Program-made: the position numbers and the translations under genes
Part shown: positions 54,680 to 64,000 of the stretch, piece by piece
How positions within the stretch are numbered: position 1 is the first letter of the stretch
How the letters are laid out: each line of letters starts with the position of its first letter
The notes under the pieces: generated by a model
What the model saw: the letters and a program-made list of their open reading frames with translations, nothing else
Told to the model about the DNA's origin: nothing
The model's database searches: none
Origin: Streptomyces sp. SAT1
GTDB lineage: Bacteria; Actinomycetota; Actinomycetes; Streptomycetales; Streptomycetaceae
Direction: 5' to 3'
DNA: 64,000 nt
Assembly (NCBI RefSeq): GCF_001654495.1
Contig: NZ_CP015849.1
Coordinates: 1,433,501 to 1,497,500, forward strand

Positions 54680-55830
54680 ATCCGGCCCTTCCGGCGCTCG
54701 GTGACCAGCAGCCACAGCAGGTAGACCCCGCCGAGCACGCCGGTGACCACGCCCACGGGCAACTGGTCGGCGCCGAAGGCGCGCTGCGCGGCCCAGTCGG
54801 CGGTGACCAGCAGGGCGGCGCCCATGCACAGCGACGGGACCAGGTTCGGGCCGGGCGAGCGGGTCAGGCGGCGGGCGAGCTGCGGCGCGGTCAGCGCCAC
54901 GAAGGCGACCGGTCCGGCGGCGGCGGTCGCGGCGGCGGTGAGCAGGACGGCGGAGCCCATCAGCAGCAGCCGCACCCGCTCGACGCGCACGCCCAGGGCG
55001 TAGGAGACGTCGTCGCCCATCTCCAGCATGCGCAGCCCGCGCGCGTTGCCGAGGACGAGCGGGAGCAGTACGGCGCACAGCGCGAGCAGCGGCCAGACCT
55101 GGTCCCAGTCGCGGCCGTTGAGCGAGCCGGCCAGCCAGTTCACCGCGCGGGCCGCGTCGACGAAGTCCGCCTTGGTGAGGAGATAGCCGTTGACCGCGGT
55201 GGCGACCGCGTTGACGCCGATGCCGACCAGGACGAGCCGGTAGCCGTGGACGCCCTGCTTCCAGGCCAGCAGATAGATCGCGAGCCCGGTCGCCAGGCCG
55301 CCCGCCAGCGCGCCGAGGGTGACCGCGGCGGCGTTGCCGGACAGCAGCACGATCACCACCAGGGCGCCGGCGGTCGAGCCCTGGGAGAGGCCGAGCACGT
55401 CGGGGCTGCCGAGCGGGTTGCGGGCGACCGACTGGAAGAGCGCACCGCCCAGGCCCAGGCAGGCGCCGACCAGCAGGCCGACCAGGACCCGGGGCAGCCG
55501 CAGTTCGCGGATGATGAACTCCTGGCCCGCGTCGCCCTGTCCGGCCAGCGTCTTCAGTACGTCGGAGGCGTCGATCGGGAAGTCTCCGGTGCCGATGAGC
55601 ACCACGCCCGCGGCGAGCGCGGCGAGCGTCAGCAGGACGACGACGGTGAACGCCCGTACGTCCAGGCGCAGGGAGAGCCCGCCGGGGGCGCGGACGGCAC
55701 GTACGGCGCGGGGCGCGCGGGCACCGGGGGTGTGCGCGGTCCCGGTTCCGGCGGCGGCCGCCTCGGTGGTGGTCGTTCCGAGGGCGGTCGTCCGGGGGGT
55801 CTTCGCGGTGGGGGTGCGGTGCGTCTTCAC
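54676..55830 (-). CDS. Iron-siderophore ABC permease, FecCD family (second)
   Basis: Permease of 384 aa with a Thr/Ala-rich cytoplasmic N-terminus of about 70 residues and eight or nine helices. RELRLPRVLVGLLVGACLGLGGALFQSVARNPLGSPDVLGLSQG and GPVAFVALTAPQLARRL are the FecCD landmarks. GTG at 55830 overlaps the first permease stop (GTGA). Confidence 0.93.
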   Translation of the reverse strand: MKTHRTPTAKTPRTTALGTTTTEAAAAGTGTAHTPGARAPRAVRAVRAPGGLSLRLDVRAFTVVVLLTLAALAAGVVLIGTGDFPIDASDVLKTLAGQGDAGQEFIIRELRLPRVLVGLLVGACLGLGGALFQSVARNPLGSPDVLGLSQGSTAGALVVIVLLSGNAAAVTLGALAGGLATGLAIYLLAWKQGVHGYRLVLVGIGVNAVATAVNGYLLTKADFVDAARAVNWLAGSLNGRDWDQVWPLLALCAVLLPLVLGNARGLRMLEMGDDVSYALGVRVERVRLLLMGSAVLLTAAATAAAGPVAFVALTAPQLARRLTRSPGPNLVPSLCMGAALLVTADWAAQRAFGADQLPVGVVTGVLGGVYLLWLLVTERRKGRI

Positions 55831-56869
55831 AGCTGGGCCGTCCTCCGCCGCCGGACGAGCAGGATGAACACCGGTCCGCCGATGAGCGCGGTGACGACGC
55901 CGACCTGGACCTCGGCGGGCCGGGCGACGATCCGTCCGATCACGTCCGAGCCGAGCAACAGCACGGGCGACAGCACGGTGGAGTAGGGCAGGATCCAGCG
56001 CAGGTCGGGCCCGGTGAACGAGCGCACCGCGTGCGGGACCATGAGGCCGACGAAGACGATCGGACCGCAGGCGGCGGTGGCCGCCCCGCACAGCAGGGTC
56101 GCGGCGAGCATCGCCAGCGCCCGGGTGCGGTGCAGCCGGGCACCGAGGGCGCGCGCGGTGTCGTCGCCCATCGACAGGGCGTTCAGCGGCCGGGCCAGCA
56201 GCAGCGCGAGGACGGTGCCGGCGACGCAGAAGGGCAGCACCTGCACGACGGTCTCGTTCGTGGCGGAGGCCAGGGAGCCCACGGTCCAGAACCGCATCCG
56301 GCCCAGCGCCGCGTCGTCCGTGATCATCACGGCCTGGACATAGCCGTAGAGCGCGGCGCCGATCGCCGTACCGGCCAGCGCGAGCCGTACCGGCGTGGCG
56401 CCCCGGCTGCCGCCGAGGAACCACACCAGCGCTCCCACCGCGGCGGCGCCGAGGAAGGCGAACCACACATAGCCGCTCAGGCCGGTCACGCCGAGGTAGG
56501 TGATCGCGGTGACCACGGCGGCCGACGCGCCCGCGTTGATGCCGAGGATGCCCGGGTCGGCCAGCGGATTGCGGGTGAGCGCCTGGAGCACGGCACCGGC
56601 CAGCCCGAGCGCGGACCCGGCGAGCAGTCCGAGCAGGGTGCGCGAGAGCCGCTGGCCGACCACGACGTCGCCGTACGTCCCCGAGTCCTGGAACAGTCCG
56701 TGCCAGACCTGGGCCGGGCTCAGCCCTTTGGCGCCGATCGCGACGCTCGCCAGGGCGACGAGCAGCAGCAGCGCGGCGGACGCGAGCAGCCCGGCGGCGC
56801 GCGCCCCGCGACGGCTCGGGGGTGCGGCGGCCCGCGCCGCGCGCTCTTCGGGGGACTGTCGACCAACAC
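55827..56869 (-). CDS. Iron-siderophore ABC permease, FecCD family (first), apparent frameshift
   Basis: About 347 aa if read with one extra base. The body (GLSPAQVWHGLFQDSGTYGDVV, RTLLGLLAGSALGLAGAVLQALTRNPLADPGILG, GPIVFVGLMVPHAVRSF) is a complete FecCD permease. No start codon exists in that frame before its upstream stop. The start GTG at 56869 (VLVDSPP) reads out of frame after the five-G run at 56850-56854 (CCCCC in the mRNA sense). One more base in that run restores a perfect family N-terminus (VLVDSPPEERAARAAAPPSRRGA). A real mutation, slippage site or assembly error. Otherwise translation could start at GTG 56663, losing helix 1. Confidence 0.75.
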
Positions 56870-56887
56870 CTGGTTAGGGTAACCTAA
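56869..56887 (-). promoter_or_regulatory. Iron box (DmdR1/IdeR operator)
   Basis: The 19-bp site holds GGTTAGGGTAACCTAA (plus strand) and matches 14 of 19 bases of the actinobacterial consensus TTAGGTTAGGCTAACCTAA. It abuts the permease GTG, so the iron-loaded repressor would cover the promoter or transcript start. Confidence 0.8.
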
Positions 56888-56912
56888 CCCCTCCCCTGGC
56901 CTCGACAGTGCG

Positions 56913-57941
56913 TCACAGCCCCAGGCGGGCCAGCGCCTTCTCGCTCTCCAGCGCACACGCCCGCGCGCCGCCCGCCGTCCACGCCGCCGCGCACAACGCC
57001 CGCAGCCCGTCCAGCGGTTCACCCTCACCGGCCAGCTCCAGCCGGTCTGCGCCCGCCGCCGCCGTCCACCCGCCGCACCGGAAACCCTCACCCGTCCGGG
57101 TGACTTCCGGCTGCCCGGTGAGCAGCCCGCGCAGATCGGCGTCGACGTACGTCGGCCGGTGCTCGGGCGGGGCGGCCAGCAGCCGCGCCCCGTCGGTCAC
57201 CCCGGTCAGCACCAGCAGCGAGTCCACCCCGCCGTTGAACGCGCCCTCGATGTCCGTGTCCAGCCGGTCACCGACCACCAGCGGGCGCCGCGCCCCGGTG
57301 CGCAGCACCGTCTCGCGGTGCATGGGCGGCAGCGGCTTGCCCGCCACCTGCGGCTCCGCACCCGTGGCGATCCGGACCACCTCCACCGCCGCGCCGTTGC
57401 CCGGGGCGATGCCGCGCGCGCTCGGGATCGTCAGGTCCGTGTTGGAGGCGAACCACGGCACCCCGCGCGCGACGGCGTAGGCCGCCTCCGCGAACCGCCC
57501 CCACGGCATCTCCGGGCCGCCGTATCCCTGGGCCACGGCCGCCGGGTCGTCGTCGGCCGAATCCACCGGCTCCAGGCCGCGTTCGCGCAGCGCCACCCGC
57601 AGCCCCTCACCACCGATGACCAGCACCCGCGCCCGCTGCGGCAGCTGTTCGGCGATCAGCCGGGCCACCGCCTGCGCCGAGGTGACGACGTCCGACGCCT
57701 CGGCCCGTATCCCCAGGTCGGTCAGGTGCGCGGCCACCGCGTCCGGGGTGCGCAGGGCGTTGTTGGTGACGTACGCCAGGTGCATGCCGCCCGCACGGGC
57801 GGCGGCGAGCGAGTCCACGGCGTGCGCGATGGCCTCACCTCCCGCGTACACCACCCCGTCCAGGTCGAGCAGCGCCGTGTCGTACGCCTCGCTCAGCGCC
57901 CGCGCACTGCCCTCGGGACCGGTCCTGACGCCCTGACTCAT
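56913..57941 (-). CDS. HAD-IIA phosphatase (NagD/p-nitrophenyl-phosphatase-like)
   Basis: Haloacid-dehalogenase hydrolase of 342 aa. Nucleophile motif DTALLDLDGVVY, motif II YVTNNALRTP, then the NagD cap (VLVIGGEGLRVALRERGLE and WFASNTDLTIPSARGIAPGNGA), and motif IV VVGDRLDTDIEGAFNGGVDSLLVLTGVT. The C-terminal 80 residues are variable. Dephosphorylates small sugar or nucleotide phosphates. ATG at 57941 follows GAGGAG. Corresponds in position to mycobacterial Rv1692. Confidence 0.92.
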   Translation of the reverse strand: MSQGVRTGPEGSARALSEAYDTALLDLDGVVYAGGEAIAHAVDSLAAARAGGMHLAYVTNNALRTPDAVAAHLTDLGIRAEASDVVTSAQAVARLIAEQLPQRARVLVIGGEGLRVALRERGLEPVDSADDDPAAVAQGYGGPEMPWGRFAEAAYAVARGVPWFASNTDLTIPSARGIAPGNGAAVEVVRIATGAEPQVAGKPLPPMHRETVLRTGARRPLVVGDRLDTDIEGAFNGGVDSLLVLTGVTDGARLLAAPPEHRPTYVDADLRGLLTGQPEVTRTGEGFRCGGWTAAAGADRLELAGEGEPLDGLRALCAAAWTAGGARACALESEKALARLGL

Positions 57942-58012
57942 TCCGCATCGCTCCTCGTGTGCCGGTTTCCCCCGATCATCCCCCATGCCACTGACACACG
58001 TACGATGCCGGG

Positions 58013-59308
58013 ATGAACACAGCAGGTCACTCGCCGGCAACACCGCGCCGCGGCCTCGACCTCACTCCGTTCCGGGGCCTCCGCTACGACCCCGACCGGG
58101 TCGGCAGTCTGGCCGCCGTGACGTCACCCCCCTACGACGTCGTCGTACGCCCCGACGGACTGCACCACCTCCAGTCCGCCGACCCCCACAACATCGTCCG
58201 GCTGATCCTGCCCCAGGCCGGCACGCCCGACGCCCGCAACGAACAGGCCGCCGACACCCTGCGCCGCTGGCTCGCCGAGGGCGTCCTGACCACCGACCCG
58301 GAACCCGGCCTGTACGTCTACGAGCAGCGCGACGGCGACGGCCTGCTGCAACGCGGCCTGATCGGCGCGCTGCGCGTCTCGGACCCGGCGGAGGGCGTGG
58401 TGCTGCCGCACGAGGACGTGATGCCCCACGTCGTCGCCGACCGCGCCGCTCTGATGCGCGCGACCAGCGCCAACCTGGAACCGCTGCTGCTGACCTACCG
58501 CGGCAACGGCTCCACCGCCGCGACGACCGTGATCATCGAACGCACCGCCGAACGGCCCCCGCTGCTCTCCACCACCACCGAGGACGGCTTCGGCCACCGC
58601 CTGTGGGCCCTCACCGACCCCGCCGACCTGGCCGGGATCCGGGAGGACCTGGCCACGCACCAGGCCCTGATCGCCGACGGCCACCACCGCTGGGCGACCT
58701 ACCGGCGCCTGCGCGCGGAGCACCCCTCGCCCAGCGCCTGGGACTACGGACTCGTCCTGCTGGTCGACACCGCCCGCTACCCGCTCCGGGTCCGCGCCAT
58801 CCACCGCCTGCTGCACGGACTGCCGGTCGCCGACGCGCTGACGGCGCTCGGCGGCCACTTCCGGGTGCGGCGCCTGGACGGGACGCCCCTGGCCAAGGCG
58901 CTGGAGGTGCTGGCGGACGCCGCCTGCGCGGGCAACGCCTTCCTCCTCGCGGGCGACGGCGCCTTCCACCTGGTGGACCGCCCCGACCCCGGTCTCCTGG
59001 ACCGTACGGTCCCCGCCGACCGTCCGGCGGCCTGGCGCAGGCTCGACGCGACCGTCCTGCACGCCACGCTCCTGGAGCACGTCTGGGACATCCCCGAGGA
59101 CGATCCCGCCCGTATCGCCTACATCCACGACACCGCCGCCACCGTGGCGAAGGCCGAACGCGACGGCGGGACGGCCGTCCTGCTGCACCCGGTCCGCGAG
59201 GACGTGGTGCGCGAGCTGGCCCGGCAGGGCGTCACGATGCCCCGCAAGTCGACGTCGTTCGGCCCGAAACCGGCGTCTGGGCTGGTGCTGCGGGCACTGG
59301 AGCTGTGA
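58013..59308 (+). CDS. DUF1015 family protein
   Basis: Protein of 431 aa: LTPFRGLRYDPDRVGSLAAVTSPPYDVV at the N-terminus, HEDVMPHVVADRAALMRATSANLEPLLLTY, IADGHHRWATYRRLRAE and FGPKPASGLVLRALEL at the end. DUF1015 proteins are conserved from bacteria to archaea and have been proposed to be serine kinases (SerK-like); the reaction here is unproven. TACGAT 6 nt before the ATG and no ribosome site indicate a leaderless mRNA. Divergent from the HAD phosphatase. Confidence 0.85.
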   Translation: MNTAGHSPATPRRGLDLTPFRGLRYDPDRVGSLAAVTSPPYDVVVRPDGLHHLQSADPHNIVRLILPQAGTPDARNEQAADTLRRWLAEGVLTTDPEPGLYVYEQRDGDGLLQRGLIGALRVSDPAEGVVLPHEDVMPHVVADRAALMRATSANLEPLLLTYRGNGSTAATTVIIERTAERPPLLSTTTEDGFGHRLWALTDPADLAGIREDLATHQALIADGHHRWATYRRLRAEHPSPSAWDYGLVLLVDTARYPLRVRAIHRLLHGLPVADALTALGGHFRVRRLDGTPLAKALEVLADAACAGNAFLLAGDGAFHLVDRPDPGLLDRTVPADRPAAWRRLDATVLHATLLEHVWDIPEDDPARIAYIHDTAATVAKAERDGGTAVLLHPVREDVVRELARQGVTMPRKSTSFGPKPASGLVLRALEL

Positions 59309-59329
59309 GGGCGGGGAGGCCGTGACGCA

Positions 59330-59373
59330 CGAAGGGCGGGCCCCGGCCGGTATCGACCGGGGCCCGCCCTTCG
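59330..59373. terminator. Bidirectional hairpin terminator
   Basis: A 17-bp perfect stem (CGAAGGGCGGGCCCCGG and complement) with a 10-nt loop between the convergent DUF1015 and Arg/Asp-repeat genes. Confidence 0.85.
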
Positions 59374-59416
59374 TCACTCTCGTCGTCACTCTCGCGGCGC
59401 AAGGACGCTCGAGGAC

Positions 59417-61582
59417 TCAGTCCTTGTCGACGCCTTCGTCGTTCTTGGCCTCGACGGCGCTCTCGTCGTTCTCGTCGTTCTCGTCGTTCTCAGCGTCGTC
59501 GGCGCCGCTGTGCTGCGGGGCGGCTTCGGGCTCGTCGGCCTTGTCCGTCACGGCGACCGCGTCCGACGCGTCGGCCGTGTCGTTCTCGCCGTCCTCGTCG
59601 AGCGCGTCGGTGAACTCCACACCGTCCAGCTCGGCCAGGCGGTCCGACGCGTCGGTGCTGCCGTCCCGGTCGGCCTCGACGGCCTTCGCGAACCACTCGC
59701 GCGCCTCGGACTCCCGGCCGGCGGCCAGCAGCGCGTCGGCGTAGGCGTAGCGCAGCCGGGCGGTCCACGGCTGGACGGAGTTCGAGGCCAGCTCGGGGCT
59801 CTGGAGCGTCACGATGGCCGCGTCCAGCTGATCCATGTCGCGCCGGGCACCGGCCGCGACGAGCCGCATCTCCACCTGCCCGGCCTTGTCGAGCTTGTGC
59901 ACCTCGGGGGCACCGGCCATGTCCAGCGCCTTCTCCGGCCGGCCGAGCCCGCGCTCGCAGTCCGCCATGACGGGCCACAGCTCCACGTTGCCGGTCATCC
60001 GCCGCGCGGCCCGGAACTCCGCCAGCGCCTCGCTGTACTTCTGGCTCGCGTACGCGGCGAACCCGGCCGCCTCGCGCACGGCCGCGACACGCGACGCCAG
60101 CCGCAGCGCGACCCTGGAGTAGCCGTAGGCGCCCTCCGGGTCCTCGTCGATCAGCCGGGCGACCATCACCAGGTTCCTGGCGACATCCTCGGCGAGCGTC
60201 TTCGGCAGGCTCTGCAACTCCTGCCGTACGTCCTTGTCGATCTCGTCGCCGGTGACCTCCTCCGGGATCGGCAGCCGCTTGATCGGCTCCCGGTCGCGGT
60301 CCCGGTCCCGCTCGTCACGGAAGCGGCCGCCGCCACGGCGGTCGTCGCGACGGTCGTCCCTGCGGTCGTCCCGCCGGTCGTCACGACGGTAGGACGGACG
60401 GTCACCCTCACGGCGGAAACCACCCGGACGTCCCCCGCGGTCACCACGGTCGCCCCGCTCCCCGCGATCGTCGCGGCGGAAGCCGCCGGGACGTCCGCCC
60501 CGGTCGTCACGGCGGTCATCCCGGCGGTCGTCACGACCACCACGGAAGCCACCGCGATCGCCACGGTCATCGCGGCGGTCGTCCCGCCGGTCGTCCCTGC
60601 GGTCGTCGCGGCGGTAGGTGGGCCGGTCGCCGCTGTCACGGCGGAACCCGCCACGGTCGTTGTCCCGCCGGTCGTCGCGGCGGTCGTCCCGCCGGTCGTC
60701 ACGGCGGTCGTCACGGCGGTAGGTGGGCCGGTCGCCGCTGTCACGGCGGAAGCCACCACGGTCGCTGCCGGGGCGGTCATCCCTGCGGTCGTCGCGGCGG
60801 TAGGTGGGGCGGTCGCCGCCCTCGCGGCGGAAGCCACCGCGGTCGCCGCTGTCCCGGCGGTCGTCACGACCACCACGGAAGCCACCGCGATCGCCACGGT
60901 CATCACGACGATCGTCCCTGCGGTCGTCACGACGAGCGCCGTACCCACCGCGGTCACGCTCACGGTCGTCACGCCGGCCGTACCCACGGTCGTCGTCACG
61001 CCGGGCGCCGTACCCGCCACGGGTGTCGTCGCGGCGGTCGTCCCGCCGGTCATCGCGGCGGTAGGTGGGCCGGTCGCCGCTGTCACGACGGAAGCCACCA
61101 CGGTCGCTGCCGGGGCGGTCATCGCGACGGTCGTCACGGCGGTAGGTCGGGCGGTCGCCGCCCTCGCGGCGGAAACCGCCGCGGTCGCCGCTGTCCCGGC
61201 GGTCGTCACGACCACCACGGAAGCCACCGCGATCGCCACGGTCATCACGACGGTCGTCCCTGCGGTCGTCACGGCGGTAGGTGGGGCGGTCGCCGCTGTC
61301 ACGGCGGAAGCCACCACGGTCGCCGCTGTCCCGGCGGTCGCCGCGGTCGGGACGGTCCGAGCGGTCGTCGCGACGGCCGCCGTACCCACCGCGGTCACGG
61401 TCACGGTCGTCACGCCGGCCGTATCCACGGTCGTCGTCACGACGGCCGGTGTAGCCACCACGGTCGTCGCTGCGGCGCGGCCCGCCGCGGAAGCCGCCAC
61501 GGTCACCGCGTTCGCCGCGGTCACCAACGTCCCGGCGGCGCTGATCGCGGTCCGGACGCTCGTCGGGAGAGTTGGTGGACAT
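59417..61582 (-). CDS. TPR-like protein with a 430-residue Arg/Asp/Gly repeat N-terminus
   Basis: Protein of 721 aa. Residues 1-431 are almost only R, D, G, with Y, F, S, P and T, built of GGFRRDSGDRPTYRRDD-type units. The conserved half (432-645) has helical repeats (ALRLASRVAAVREAAGFAAYASQKYSEALAEFRAARRMTG, AYADALLAAGRESEAREWFAKAVE) like mycobacterial Rv1691, a short TPR protein at the same place in the gene order. An acidic tail (646-721) ends it. ATG at 61582 has AGGAG 6 nt upstream. Charge alternation and aromatic spacing look like an RNA-binding, condensate-forming segment; inference. Lies 139 bp downstream of the 5S gene in the same direction. Confidence 0.85.
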   Translation of the reverse strand: MSTNSPDERPDRDQRRRDVGDRGERGDRGGFRGGPRRSDDRGGYTGRRDDDRGYGRRDDRDRDRGGYGGRRDDRSDRPDRGDRRDSGDRGGFRRDSGDRPTYRRDDRRDDRRDDRGDRGGFRGGRDDRRDSGDRGGFRREGGDRPTYRRDDRRDDRPGSDRGGFRRDSGDRPTYRRDDRRDDRRDDTRGGYGARRDDDRGYGRRDDRERDRGGYGARRDDRRDDRRDDRGDRGGFRGGRDDRRDSGDRGGFRREGGDRPTYRRDDRRDDRPGSDRGGFRRDSGDRPTYRRDDRRDDRRDDRRDDRRDNDRGGFRRDSGDRPTYRRDDRRDDRRDDRRDDRGDRGGFRGGRDDRRDDRRDDRGGRPGGFRRDDRGERGDRGDRGGRPGGFRREGDRPSYRRDDRRDDRRDDRRDDRRGGGRFRDERDRDRDREPIKRLPIPEEVTGDEIDKDVRQELQSLPKTLAEDVARNLVMVARLIDEDPEGAYGYSRVALRLASRVAAVREAAGFAAYASQKYSEALAEFRAARRMTGNVELWPVMADCERGLGRPEKALDMAGAPEVHKLDKAGQVEMRLVAAGARRDMDQLDAAIVTLQSPELASNSVQPWTARLRYAYADALLAAGRESEAREWFAKAVEADRDGSTDASDRLAELDGVEFTDALDEDGENDTADASDAVAVTDKADEPEAAPQHSGADDAENDENDENDESAVEAKNDEGVDKD
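60293..61540. repeat. Coding tandem repeats in the Arg/Asp/Gly protein gene
   Basis: GTCGTC/CGGCGGTCGT-type short repeats run over about 1.25 kb. In protein terms DRPTYRRDDRRDDR occurs six times, plus one variant. A super-repeat of about 70 residues is present twice. Such arrays are prone to length change and to misassembly. Confidence 0.85.
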
Positions 61583-61660
61583 CGGTGACTCCTGTCTGCT
61601 GTACCGCAAAATCATTCTCACGCAACCGGGTACCCGGCGCGCTCCAAGCTGTGTGTGACG

Positions 61661-61712
61661 AAAAAACAAAAGGACCCCTGGTCCCAGCTGAACGCTGGTG
61701 ACCAGGGGTCCT
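61661..61712 (-). terminator. Intrinsic terminator of the rRNA operon
   Basis: On the minus strand a 13-bp stem AGGACCCCTGGTC with its complement is followed by TTTGTTTTTT, a textbook factor-independent terminator 9 bp after the 5S gene. The U-run is rare in this GC-rich genome. Confidence 0.92.
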
Positions 61713-61720
61713 CCAAAGAT

Positions 61721-61840
61721 TGTTCGGCGGTGTCCTACTCTCCCACAGGGTCCCCCCTGCAGTACCATCGGCGCTGTAAGGCTTAGCTTCCGGGTTCGGA
61801 ATGTAACCGGGCGTTTCCCTCACGCTATGACCACCGAAAC
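61721..61840 (-). rRNA. rrf: 5S ribosomal RNA
   Basis: Minus-strand sequence begins GTTTCGGTGGTCATAGCG, contains CCGAACCCGGAAGCTAAGCC, and ends GACACCGCCGAAC, the actinobacterial 5S pattern of about 120 nt. The ends are within one or two bases. Confidence 0.96.
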
Positions 61841-61943
61841 CCTAATGGTTTCGAGCGAACAAGCACACTCTTTAATTGTGAGTTCAGCTCAAAGCCGGCA
61901 ACTGTTCGTTGCCTCAGAACTTACACAGTGGACGCGAGCAACT

Positions 61944-64000
<2,057 letters not shown>

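Noticed and set aside
60293..61540. CRISPR-like array
   Set aside because: Repeats are irregular, in phase with codons, have no unique spacers, and no cas genes are nearby.
59510..61588. Antisense 692-codon frame rich in Val, Ala and Thr
   Set aside because: It arises from the repetitive sense coding of the Arg/Asp protein. The repeats make any frame open, and there is no start signal.

Overview
The window is 64 kb of very GC-rich actinobacterial chromosome. Protein content and gene order point to Streptomyces: two streptogrisin-type serine proteases, a SepF paralogue, a ParA-ScpA-ScpB-RluB-AroH-TyrA-Cmk-PlsC-Der run, the order PyrG to RecN-NadK-TlyA, and an iron box of the DmdR1/IdeR type. 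It looks like core chromosome. I see no phage, insertion sequence, CRISPR array or integrated plasmid. Base composition is even except in the rRNA genes and a few AT-richer intergenic islands.

Left part (1-17.5 kb): an SOS-controlled translesion pair (dnaE2 plus a Y-family/ImuB-like protein) with a perfect LexA-type box; a membrane protein; two secreted S1E proteases; a DUF1684 protein; then a divergent amino-acid-type ABC importer. The importer has an ATPase, a large FAD/NAD(P)-binding protein and a permease on the minus strand, and a lipoprotein binding protein on the plus strand. The binding-protein mRNA is preceded by a 23-codon leader peptide ending Trp-Ser-Cys-Ser-Cys, so the importer may be controlled by cysteine. 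A DUF5685 protein with an extreme cysteine tail, a SepF paralogue and a glutaryl-CoA-dehydrogenase-like enzyme under a perfect 21-bp palindrome follow.

Middle (17.5-37.3 kb): an MFS exporter, a PIG-V-like mannosyltransferase, a PAP2 phosphatase, an I78 inhibitor and small conserved proteins. Then comes a long minus-strand housekeeping series read right to left: parA, RHH protein, scpA, scpB, rluB, (a decayed ADP-ribosylglycohydrolase), and further left aroH, tyrA, cmk, plsC and der. Many of these genes are coupled by ATGA/GTGA overlaps. Alanine dehydrogenase lies upstream of parA.

Right part (37.3-64 kb): an AfsR-like NB-ARC/TPR protein, a NUDIX hydrolase, pyrG, a GH15 enzyme, DUF3291, a PucR regulator, a GT4 enzyme, an MraY-like membrane protein, then recN-nadK-tlyA and a small protein. 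Next are an SCP2 protein, an iron-box-controlled siderophore permease operon whose first gene carries an apparent 1-nt frameshift, a HAD-IIA phosphatase and a DUF1015 protein. A protein with about 430 residues of Arg/Asp/Gly repeats follows, just downstream of an rRNA operon (5S complete, 23S cut by the window edge). At least eleven genes show a TANNNT-like hexamer 6-8 nt before the start codon and may be leaderless.
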